DNA of 6,600 nucleotides from an uncultured bacterium. GTDB taxonomy: Bacteria > Cyanobacteriota > Vampirovibrionia > Gastranaerophilales > Gastranaerophilaceae. This document shows, one piece after another, positions 1-5,344 of the stretch. Each line of letters begins with the position of its first letter. Within the stretch, counting starts at the first letter, position 1. The position numbers and the translations under genes were made by a program. The DNA is taken from NCBI GenBank assembly GCA_900556295.1, contig USOK01000089.1, positions 1 to 6,600 of the forward strand, read 5' to 3'. The notes beneath the pieces are model-generated. The model made no database searches, was not told where the DNA came from, and saw nothing but the letters and a program-made list of their open reading frames with translations.

Positions 1-1
1 G

Positions 2-151
2 CTGTTGAGGAAAGAGGGATTTAAAATTCTTGGCATCACGCCAAATAGAAGACGTCCAAATCTGGATGTTTATATATTTGAAGCAACACCGGAGTTATGC
101 ACAGCTCTTGATACACATATCCAAAATAAAGACAACAGAAGGGATAACTAA
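2..151 (+). CDS. C-terminal 49 residues of an unidentified protein
   Basis: An open frame enters from the left edge and ends at TAA 149-151; its start lies outside the window. The visible tail reads LLRKEGFKILGITPNRRRP, then LDVYIFEATPEL, then a polar end with no membrane segment. The pattern of a hydrophobic GFKILGI strand, a basic turn and a VYIFE strand loosely recalls the short DUF5659-type domain, but too little is visible to name it. It is not the missing N-terminus of the glucanotransferase that follows, although it happens to share that reading frame, with in-frame stops at 149-151 and 158-160. Only 24 bp separate its stop from the next ATG, so the two genes are probably co-transcribed. 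The frame is likely real given the spacing and the good ribosome site after it; the function is unknown. Confidence 0.55.
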   Translation: MLRKEGFKILGITPNRRRPNLDVYIFEATPELCTALDTHIQNKDNRRDN

Positions 152-175
152 CGAAAGTAAATCGGAGGGAAAATC

Positions 176-1465
176 ATGAGTGAAAAAGAATTTGACCGCG
201 GTAAGTGTTTTACATTCTTTGCTTCGTATAGGAAACAGGGCGAAAGAATAAAAGAAATTGAACGCAAATATCAAGATGTTATTGATCTTTATAAATTTAC
301 TCAATTTGTAATTAGTAAACAAAACGAAGAAACTCGTAAATTCGCTAAAAAACACGGAATTAAAATGATTGCAGATAGACAAGTAGCTTTTTCGGATCGT
401 GACTGCTGGGCATATCAATCATTGTTCTTAAAAGGTTGGTGTTTAGGCTGTCCTCCGGATTACTTCTCAAAAGATGGTCAGGCATGGGGCTTCCCTGTAA
501 TGGATCCTGAAAGAATGTACAATGCTGACGGTTCTTTGGATGATGGTGGGCAATTATTGAAAAACTTATACAAAAAAATGTTCCGTGAAAACCCTGGTGG
601 TGTTAGAATTGACCATATTGTAGGTTTGATTGATCCATGGGTATACAAACAAGGGAAAAAACCGAAAATAGAACAAGGCGCAGGCAGATTATATTCATCT
701 CCTGAGCATCCGGAACTTTCTAAATACGCTATTGCAAAACTAGAAGATTTGGATACAGAACTTACTGCTGATAAAGAAAAAAGGGTTAAATCTTTGACTA
801 AACAGCAAATCAAGGATTACGGCAGATTGATTGAAAAAATAGTTATTGCAGCTGCCAAAGAAGAGGGTTTGGATAAAGATTCTATTGTTTGTGAAGATTT
901 AGGAACTTTGACAAATCCGGTTGCGTCAGTAATGAAAGAATTCGGCTTACAAGGTATGAAGTTGACTCAGTTTGTAGAAGCTGACAAACCGGAAGATCCA
1001 TATAGATGTTGTAATATCGATAAACGTTGCTGGGCAATGGTTGGAACACATGATAATGAACCTATCAAGATGTGGGCTGACCAAAATATACACAGTCATA
1101 TTGGTTATTTGCACGCAAAAAACCTTGTGGATGATTTATTTGCAGAAGCTGAAAACAAAGATGATATTATAGTTCATTTGACAGACGATGCAGAATTTTT
1201 GGCTCAAACAAAACTTGTTGAATTGTTTGCATCTCAAGCAGAAAATATTCAAATTTTCTTTACAGATTATTTTAATATCTATGATGTTTACAACAGACCG
1301 GGGACTTCTGGAGACTCAAATTGGAGCTTGAGATTGCCTGATAATTACAAAGAGCTTAATGCTATTAATCTTGCTAATATTTTAAAATTGGCAATTGAAG
1401 CAAGAGGGCATGAGTTTGCTGAAAAAAATAAAAAAGTAATTGAAAAACTTGAAGAAATAAAATAA
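176..1465 (+). CDS. malQ: 4-alpha-glucanotransferase (GH77, amylomaltase), N-terminally short
   Basis: GH77 enzymes move alpha-1,4-glucan segments between acceptors in cytosolic maltodextrin and glycogen metabolism. The core is clear: GIKMIADRQVAFSD (61-74), CPPDYFSKDGQAWGFPVMDP (92-111), RIDH with nucleophile Asp146, CEDLG with acid/base Glu240, GTHDNEP with transition-state Asp293, and PGTSGDSNW (375-383) near the end. The protein has 429 residues against about 500 or more for the family. By alignment from memory with Thermus amylomaltase (nucleophile Asp293), about 145 N-terminal residues are absent, including the first barrel strands and the SPYQ-type substrate loop. About 47 extra, mostly charged residues lie between the nucleophile and the acid/base. 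The ATG at 176 is supported by GGAGGG (164-169) six bases upstream, and in-frame stops just before it exclude an N-terminal extension. The family is certain; activity of this short form is not. Confidence 0.9.
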   Translation: MSEKEFDRGKCFTFFASYRKQGERIKEIERKYQDVIDLYKFTQFVISKQNEETRKFAKKHGIKMIADRQVAFSDRDCWAYQSLFLKGWCLGCPPDYFSKDGQAWGFPVMDPERMYNADGSLDDGGQLLKNLYKKMFRENPGGVRIDHIVGLIDPWVYKQGKKPKIEQGAGRLYSSPEHPELSKYAIAKLEDLDTELTADKEKRVKSLTKQQIKDYGRLIEKIVIAAAKEEGLDKDSIVCEDLGTLTNPVASVMKEFGLQGMKLTQFVEADKPEDPYRCCNIDKRCWAMVGTHDNEPIKMWADQNIHSHIGYLHAKNLVDDLFAEAENKDDIIVHLTDDAEFLAQTKLVELFASQAENIQIFFTDYFNIYDVYNRPGTSGDSNWSLRLPDNYKELNAINLANILKLAIEARGHEFAEKNKKVIEKLEEIK

Positions 1466-1477
1466 ATAATAAATTAT

Positions 1478-1507
1478 CAAGTGTCCTCTTGAAAAAGAGG
1501 ACACTTG
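1478..1507 (+). terminator. Perfect 13-bp hairpin with GAAA tetraloop after malQ
   Basis: CAAGTGTCCTCTT (1478-1490) and AAGAGGACACTTG (1495-1507) are exact reverse complements around a GAAA loop (1491-1494). It begins 12 bp after the malQ stop and ends 16 bp before the ribosome site of the next gene. On the plus strand the bases after it (ACTCTAATTTCAC) are not a proper U-tract; the T-rich flank is on the minus strand. It may therefore be a weak terminator, or a processing or stability hairpin that lowers expression of the TPR gene relative to malQ. Confidence 0.65.
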
Positions 1508-1534
1508 ACTCTAATTTCACGGTAGGAGGTAAAA

Positions 1535-2398
1535 ATGAATATAAAAAATTTACTGATAACTCTATGTATCGTCTTTAGTTTTGGGCATGGCGCTTTTGCG
1601 TATATTGACAGTTATTATGAACCTTCTACGGAGGCAAAATTACAATATAATCAGGGGGTAGATTTCTATAAAATCAAGCAGTATGATAGGGCGATGGCGT
1701 CTTTTAGGCAAGCTATTGAGATAGATCCTAATTATACCGATGCGTATTATAATTTGGGAATAATTTTAGAATATTTGAACCAAAATAGTGAGGCGTTGGA
1801 TGTTTTTAAACAGATTATTGTAAGAAATCCAAATGATTATGAATCTGTTTTTAAGGCTGCGGATTTAAGTGCTAGATTAGGACAAACAGCTAAAGCTAAA
1901 TCTTATTTGTCATTAATTCCGCCGGAAAGTACTATTTATACCAAAGCTCAATCACTTGCAAATTCTATGAGTACTGATATGCAAACGATTAAGGTACAGG
2001 AAAATAAACTTGCAAATGCTGATACGCATAAAATAGACCAAACCAATGGTATGTATAATAATATTACAAGTCCTACTGGGGTTACGACAGATAAAAACGG
2101 CAATTTATATGTAGCATGTTTTTCTGATAATATGATTTACAAAATAACTCCGGATGGTAAACGTATTGTGTTTATAAAAGATTCAAGAATAAGTGGGCCT
2201 ATAGCATTGGCAAGTGATAGTTCTGGAAATATTTATGTTTCAAATTATAATAGTAACAATGTTGTAAGGATTTCTGCTTCCGGAGCAATTTCAATACAGA
2301 TTTCAAATGTTCAAAAACCTTATGGGTTACATGTATCAGATGGGATGTTATTCGTGTCCTCACAAGGAAGCAATTCTGTGTTGAGATATAAATTGTAG
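1535..2398 (+). CDS. Exported TPR protein with three NHL-like beta-propeller repeats
   Basis: The 287-residue product has a signal peptide (Lys4, hydrophobic stretch 6-19, likely cleavage after AFA at 20-22), so it acts outside the cytoplasm. Residues 34-66 and 67-100 are two good TPR units (for example YYNLGIILEYLNQNSEALDVF), and 101-132 is a weaker third. After a polar linker (about 133-175) come three NHL-like blades at about 178-217, 219-255 and 258-287, carrying SPTGVTTDKNGNLYVA, DSSGNIYVSNYNSNNVVRI and KPYGLHVSDGMLFVSS. Known NHL propellers usually have six blades; here the protein ends after the third. TPR units usually bind protein partners and NHL blades bind protein or glycan, so an envelope scaffold role is inferred. 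The start at 1535 is backed by AGGAGG (1524-1529) five bases upstream. No specific family is recognised. Confidence 0.85.
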   Translation: MNIKNLLITLCIVFSFGHGAFAYIDSYYEPSTEAKLQYNQGVDFYKIKQYDRAMASFRQAIEIDPNYTDAYYNLGIILEYLNQNSEALDVFKQIIVRNPNDYESVFKAADLSARLGQTAKAKSYLSLIPPESTIYTKAQSLANSMSTDMQTIKVQENKLANADTHKIDQTNGMYNNITSPTGVTTDKNGNLYVACFSDNMIYKITPDGKRIVFIKDSRISGPIALASDSSGNIYVSNYNSNNVVRISASGAISIQISNVQKPYGLHVSDGMLFVSSQGSNSVLRYKL

Positions 2399-2464
2399 TT
2401 GACAAAATCAAAATTCTTTAACAAAACTTAAACATTTCCTCTTTTTAAATGATGTAACAATTCG

Positions 2465-2479
2465 TATATTAGATAGAAT
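2465..2479 (+). promoter_or_regulatory. Weak candidate -10 region for the sigma factor gene
   Basis: TATATT (2465-2470) and TAGAAT (2474-2479) each match five of six bases of the TATAAT consensus. They lie in the A/T-rich 114-bp gap between the TPR gene and the sigma factor gene, 34 to 48 bp before the ATG. Neither has a convincing -35 box at 16 to 18 bp, so this is only a guess at the promoter. Nothing else was seen in the gap. Confidence 0.22.
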
Positions 2480-2512
2480 AGATATGTAAAGAACAATAAT
2501 TTGGGAAGTTTA

Positions 2513-3340
2513 ATGAGCCAGAGTTTTGATTTTACATCGTATAACAATATTAAAAGGCTGTCTGAGGATGAGCTGGTTGCTTTGTGGCAAGAATATCTAA
2601 ACAACAAAAGTAACAAAGCAGTTCGTGATACTCTTATTGTTCAATACATTTATTTAATCAGATACGTTGTAGGTCGTGTTAAGGTTACACTTCCGGCGAC
2701 TATTTCGATTGAAGACATCGCAGGTTACGGTGTCGAAGGACTTATAAATGCTATCGAAAGATACTCACCCCAGAAAAATACAAGATTTGAAACCTATGCT
2801 CTTATTAGGATTCGTGGCGCAATTTTAGACAGAATTAGGGCTCAAGACTTTTTGCCAAGAAGTGTTCGTAGAAAAATTAAAGATATTAAAAATGCTCAAG
2901 AAAAACTAAAGCAAGAGCTTGGTAGAATGCCGACTACAACTGAAGTTGCAAACTTACTTGATATGGAGCCGGAAAAGGTTAATCAACTTCTTGCAGAAGA
3001 TACAACAATGACTTCGCTTTACGATAAACGGGGCAATACAGAGGACAGCGTTGAAATTATTGATACTATTCAAGATGAAAATAAACTCAATCCTCAAGAA
3101 AATGCTGAAGAACAAAACGTTAAGCAAGAACTTGAAAAAGCATTAAAGAGGTTACCTGAACGAGAACGAATTATAATGGTTTTGTATTATCAAGAAAACA
3201 TGACCTTGAAAGAAATCGGTGAAACAATTAATATGTCCGAATCTCGTGTTTGTCAGCTTCATGCTCAAGGTATTATGAAATTGAAAAATATTCTTAGCGA
3301 AAACAGAACAACTAGACTTCGCCAAAGCATTATCGCTTAG
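2513..3340 (+). CDS. RNA polymerase sigma factor, WhiG/FliA (sigma-28-like, group 3) type
   Basis: This 275-residue protein directs RNA polymerase to an alternative promoter class. Region 1.2/2 covers about 17-112, with ELVALWQEYL, the core-binding IEDIAGYGVEGLINAIERY and the -10-recognition stretch RFETYALIRIRGAILDRIR, followed by LPRSVRRKIKDI. Region 3 (about 118-170) includes LGRMPTTTEVANLLDM. Region 4 (about 203-258) has LPERERIIMVLYYQENMTL and the helix-turn-helix LKEIGETINMSESRVCQLH. Length and motif order fit WhiG/FliA rather than the housekeeping sigma or the ECF class. ATG 2513 is preferred because GGGA (2503-2506) precedes it by six bases; the in-frame TTG at 2501 has no ribosome site. 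No flagellar gene or anti-sigma FlgM is visible, so the regulon is unknown. The 3' end overlaps the opposite gene by 11 bp. Confidence 0.9.
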   Translation: MSQSFDFTSYNNIKRLSEDELVALWQEYLNNKSNKAVRDTLIVQYIYLIRYVVGRVKVTLPATISIEDIAGYGVEGLINAIERYSPQKNTRFETYALIRIRGAILDRIRAQDFLPRSVRRKIKDIKNAQEKLKQELGRMPTTTEVANLLDMEPEKVNQLLAEDTTMTSLYDKRGNTEDSVEIIDTIQDENKLNPQENAEEQNVKQELEKALKRLPERERIIMVLYYQENMTLKEIGETINMSESRVCQLHAQGIMKLKNILSENRTTRLRQSIIA

Positions 3341-3872
3341 CTTCATATTCAATTATTACAAAGTCTATTCTGTTATCAAAACCTTTTGTATTTGTAGAAA
3401 CATTGCTTTTAAACGGCATAAGTTCTCCAAAACCCATAGGAAAAATTTGTTCAAATGGTACTTTCTTACAAAGCACCATATAATCTGCAATATTTTGTGC
3501 TCTAGCGGTTGAAATTTCCCAAAGTTCGTTATAATCACTCTCGGAAGGAATTTCTTGCTGGGTATGGCTTTCTATAATACATGGTTTTTTAAGCTTTTGC
3601 ACAATTAATGCAATAGTATCTAAAATATATAATGAACTTTCTTTAATTCGAGCATCACCGTTTGAAAAGAATTTATTTTCATCAATAATAATAAGTCCCC
3701 TCGGAACTTTTGTATAAATAACACCTTGTTTTATTGGCATATAGGTTTTAAAAATCTGTTCTAGTACCTCTATGCTTGGTTGGTAAGATACTGAAATATC
3801 AATTGTAGAACTTGAAAAACCTGTACATAAAATCAGAATTAGAATAAAAAAGATTAGATAAAGATTTTTCAC
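3330..3872 (-). CDS. OmpA/MotB-like C-terminal domain protein, membrane-anchored or secreted
   Basis: The 180-residue product starts with a hydrophobic segment (4-18, LYLIFFILILILCTG) that serves as an export signal or inner-membrane anchor. A short linker precedes an OmpA-like domain at about 55-176: VPRGLIIIDENKFFSNGDARI, IIESHT (99-104), EISTARAQNIADYM (119-132), PMGFGELMPFKSN (145-157) and the C-terminal DNRID (166-170). Such domains normally grip the peptidoglycan diaminopimelate through an Asp in the HTD motif and an Arg in the LSxxRA motif. Here the Arg is kept (Arg124), but the HTD position reads HTQ (Gln105) and the usual NRR reads NRI. It is not a MotB stator, because the channel Asp of the MotB membrane helix is absent. 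The start is GTG (3870-3872), with GAGGA (complement of 3882-3886) nine bases upstream. Confidence 0.82.
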   Translation of the reverse strand: MKNLYLIFFILILILCTGFSSSTIDISVSYQPSIEVLEQIFKTYMPIKQGVIYTKVPRGLIIIDENKFFSNGDARIKESSLYILDTIALIVQKLKKPCIIESHTQQEIPSESDYNELWEISTARAQNIADYMVLCKKVPFEQIFPMGFGELMPFKSNVSTNTKGFDNRIDFVIIEYEAKR

Positions 3873-3909
3873 AAAGTAATATCCTCGGAAGTATTATTTA
3901 ATACTTTGT
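3871..3909 (-). promoter_or_regulatory. Leader with two mutually exclusive hairpins over the OmpA-like start
   Basis: In the leftward mRNA, ACAAAGUA (from 3909-3902) is an exact complement of UACUUUGU (from 3878-3871), which covers two bases of the GUG start. Past one U-U mismatch the pairing extends by two more base pairs. The GAGGA ribosome site (from 3886-3882) lies in the enclosed loop. Alternatively AAGUAUU (from 3906-3900) pairs with AAUACUU (from 3895-3889) in a 7-bp hairpin that uses some of the same bases and leaves start and ribosome site open. The pairings are seen in the sequence; a regulatory role is inference. Confidence 0.45.
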
Positions 3910-3933
3910 AAAAGAATACTATTAGCCATCTAG

Positions 3934-4025
3934 GTCTGAAAATCGGATATACAATTGCCAAAAGGCGAAGTCTGTTACAGAATTTAGCTCGGAAAACTTC
4001 TCAGACAGCTCCGATATTATCAGAC
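3934..4025. other. Structured intergenic element, possible three-way-junction RNA or palindromic repeat
   Basis: An outer stem joins GTCTGA (3934-3939) to TCAGAC (4020-4025), continued by ATCGGA (3942-3947) with TCCGAT (4010-4015) across a 2x4 internal loop. Inside are a small hairpin TTGCC-AAAA-GGCGA (3955-3968, one T-G wobble on the plus strand) and a nested stem GTCTG (3970-3974) with CAGAC (4002-4006). Together they fit a closed three-way junction of 92 nt. GTCTG and CAGAC each occur twice, nested. The element starts six bases after the M16 stop on that transcript and looks more GC-rich than its A/T-rich flanks. I could not match it to a known riboswitch or small RNA. Strand is unresolved; the T-G wobble slightly favours plus, while the flanking genes favour minus. 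Confidence 0.5.
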
Positions 4026-4031
4026 GATTCA

Positions 4032-5246
4032 CTACGGTTTCAACACTGTCAAAACAAACTTGTCATTGAAGTATTTATTTGCACAATCTTTAATATCTTG
4101 CGGAGTTACAGCTTTGATTTTTTCAACAGCATTTTTATGAAAATCAAAACCAAATCCCATAATTCCATAGTGAGCAAGACAGTTTGCCTGTTGAGAATTT
4201 GTTTCGCTTATAAAAGCCCATTTGCCAAATATATTATTTTTAGCATTTTCAAGTTCTTCTTCAGAAACAAGATTTGTTTTAATTTTTTCAATCTCTTCTT
4301 CAAAGCCTTTCAAAGATGTTTCAATATTTTTTGGTTCTGTTGCGATATAAATTGAGAAGTTTGCAGATCGTCTAGCCACATCGTAGGCACTTCTTACAAC
4401 ATAAGCCAATCCCTTTTTGTCTCTCAATTCCAAAAATAACCTAGAAGACAGTCCACTTGCGCCTAAAATAATATTTAATAATGCGATTGCCGGATAATCA
4501 GAACTATCTGCAGAACCAACTAGCCAGCCTTTTAAAATGTGTGCTTGATTTAAATCAGATTGAATTATATCTGCATTTTTAGCCTCATTCAAAACAGGTT
4601 TTATTAATTCTGGGAGTTTCTCAATTGATGCTGGGATATCTCCGAATTCTTTTTCTAATACAGAATTAACTCTGTCAAAATCTAAATCGCCAACAAAAGC
4701 AGTAACTTTTTTGCTGTTTTCAAAAATTTCCTTATACGCTTTTTTAACATCCTCTTTTGTGATGTTTTTCAAGTTTTCTAAAATTACTGTGTTTGTAAAG
4801 CCGTAATTGTAACCAGCGTAAATATTTTGGTAATAGCTATCAATAATTTTTGCACGAGGAGAATCTAATTCTGCAATTATTTCACCTTCAAGTTTTGTGC
4901 GTTCTTTTTCAAACTCTTCAAAAGTAGTATTTTTAACGATATCTGCAAAAATATCTATAGCTCGTTCAAAGTCTTCGTTTAAGCATACAAACTTAAATTT
5001 TACATAATCGAGTTTTAATTCCGCTGAGAACTCAATTGCATATTTATCTAATTCTTCTGATAACTGTTGAGCTGTACGATTTTTAGTGCCTTGCATAAAA
5101 AGTCTTACCATCAAAGAATAAACTCCGGCTTGTGATGACGGATTATTCAAAGAAAAGTTTAAATAAAACGCAACTCTAGGAGTATCAGGATTTCTTTTAT
5201 ATGCAAATTCTATATTATTTTTCAATTTTGTAATTTTGGTAGTCAT
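4032..5246 (-). CDS. M16 family peptidase homologue lacking the zinc site (non-catalytic subunit type)
   Basis: The 404-residue product has the two-domain fold order of short M16B peptidases. The N-terminal half carries AGVYSLMVRLFMQGTKNRTA (40-59), where active members have a Gly-hydrophobic-x-His-Phe-Leu-Glu-His segment followed by GT. Both His and the catalytic Glu are replaced (Ser44, Val47, Arg48). ERTKLEGEIIAELDSP (115-130) and NAYGYNYGF-like NIYAGYNYGF (141-150) follow the family layout. The C-terminal half has LNIILGASGLSSRLFLELRD and KKGLAYVV, with the Arg275/Tyr282 pair typical of partner subunits. Known M16B pairs combine one HxxEH subunit with one R/Y subunit, so a partner is expected; none is in this window. 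No signal peptide is visible, which suggests a cytoplasmic location. ATG 5246 has AGGAG (complement of 5254-5258) seven bases upstream. Confidence 0.88.
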   Translation of the reverse strand: MTTKITKLKNNIEFAYKRNPDTPRVAFYLNFSLNNPSSQAGVYSLMVRLFMQGTKNRTAQQLSEELDKYAIEFSAELKLDYVKFKFVCLNEDFERAIDIFADIVKNTTFEEFEKERTKLEGEIIAELDSPRAKIIDSYYQNIYAGYNYGFTNTVILENLKNITKEDVKKAYKEIFENSKKVTAFVGDLDFDRVNSVLEKEFGDIPASIEKLPELIKPVLNEAKNADIIQSDLNQAHILKGWLVGSADSSDYPAIALLNIILGASGLSSRLFLELRDKKGLAYVVRSAYDVARRSANFSIYIATEPKNIETSLKGFEEEIEKIKTNLVSEEELENAKNNIFGKWAFISETNSQQANCLAHYGIMGFGFDFHKNAVEKIKAVTPQDIKDCANKYFNDKFVLTVLKP

Positions 5247-5272
5247 ACAATCTCTCCTCTATAATTGTAATT

Positions 5273-5301
5273 ATTTTAACATAATTAGCTTGAAAATACA
5301 A
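5273..5301 (-). promoter_or_regulatory. Candidate sigma-70 promoter of the M16 gene with extended -10
   Basis: On the minus strand TTGTAT (complement of 5296-5301, four of six matches to TTGACA) and TAAAAT (complement of 5273-5278, five of six) are exactly 17 bp apart, and TG sits one base before the -10 box. The predicted start lies about 20 bp before the ATG, just upstream of the AGGAG site. Confidence 0.5.
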
Positions 5302-5315
5302 ATTATACAATTTCG

Positions 5316-5324
5316 TGTTAAAAT
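5316..5324 (+). promoter_or_regulatory. Candidate extended -10 promoter of tmk
   Basis: TGTTAAAAT (5316-5324) is an extended -10 box and repeats exactly the nine bases of the opposing M16 -10. There is no good -35 box at normal spacing; TTGAAA at 5290-5295 is 23 bp away. A start near 5331 would leave a very short leader before GGAG (5334-5337). Confidence 0.35.
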
Positions 5325-5344
5325 GGAAAAAACGGAGAAATTAT

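Noticed and set aside
95..813. Open frames of about 110 codons on the minus strand across malQ (95-418 and 478-813).
   Set aside because: They lie antisense to a clearly conserved enzyme and show no domain or ribosome site. Their Phe/Ser/Leu-rich composition is that of a mirrored Lys/Glu-rich gene.
2399..2404. A perfect TTGACA right after the TPR gene stop, tempting as a -35 box for the sigma factor gene.
   Set aside because: No -10-like hexamer lies 16 to 18 bp downstream; the bases there read ACAAAACTT.
2501..2503. TTG as an alternative start of the sigma factor, four codons before the ATG.
   Set aside because: No ribosome site precedes it, and the TTGGGA sequence itself serves as the site for ATG 2513.
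3815..3872. Possible lipoprotein signal at Cys16 of the OmpA-like protein.
   Set aside because: The residue before Cys is Leu, where a lipobox needs Gly, Ala or Ser. A plain signal or anchor fits better.
3934..4025. Hammerhead ribozyme or known riboswitch within the structured element.
   Set aside because: The hammerhead core CUGANGA with GAAA is absent on both strands, and I saw no fluoride, ZTP or cyclic-di-GMP riboswitch core.
3922..4032. A 36-codon leftward open frame with a GTG overlapping the last base of the M16 stop codon.
   Set aside because: It has no ribosome site, matches no family I know, and lies over the structured element. The same stretch is open on the plus strand too, so openness alone means little. 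Translational coupling is not excluded.
5315..5317. GTG as an alternative start of thymidylate kinase.
   Set aside because: It overlaps the candidate promoter, lacks a ribosome site, and adds residues not seen in the family.
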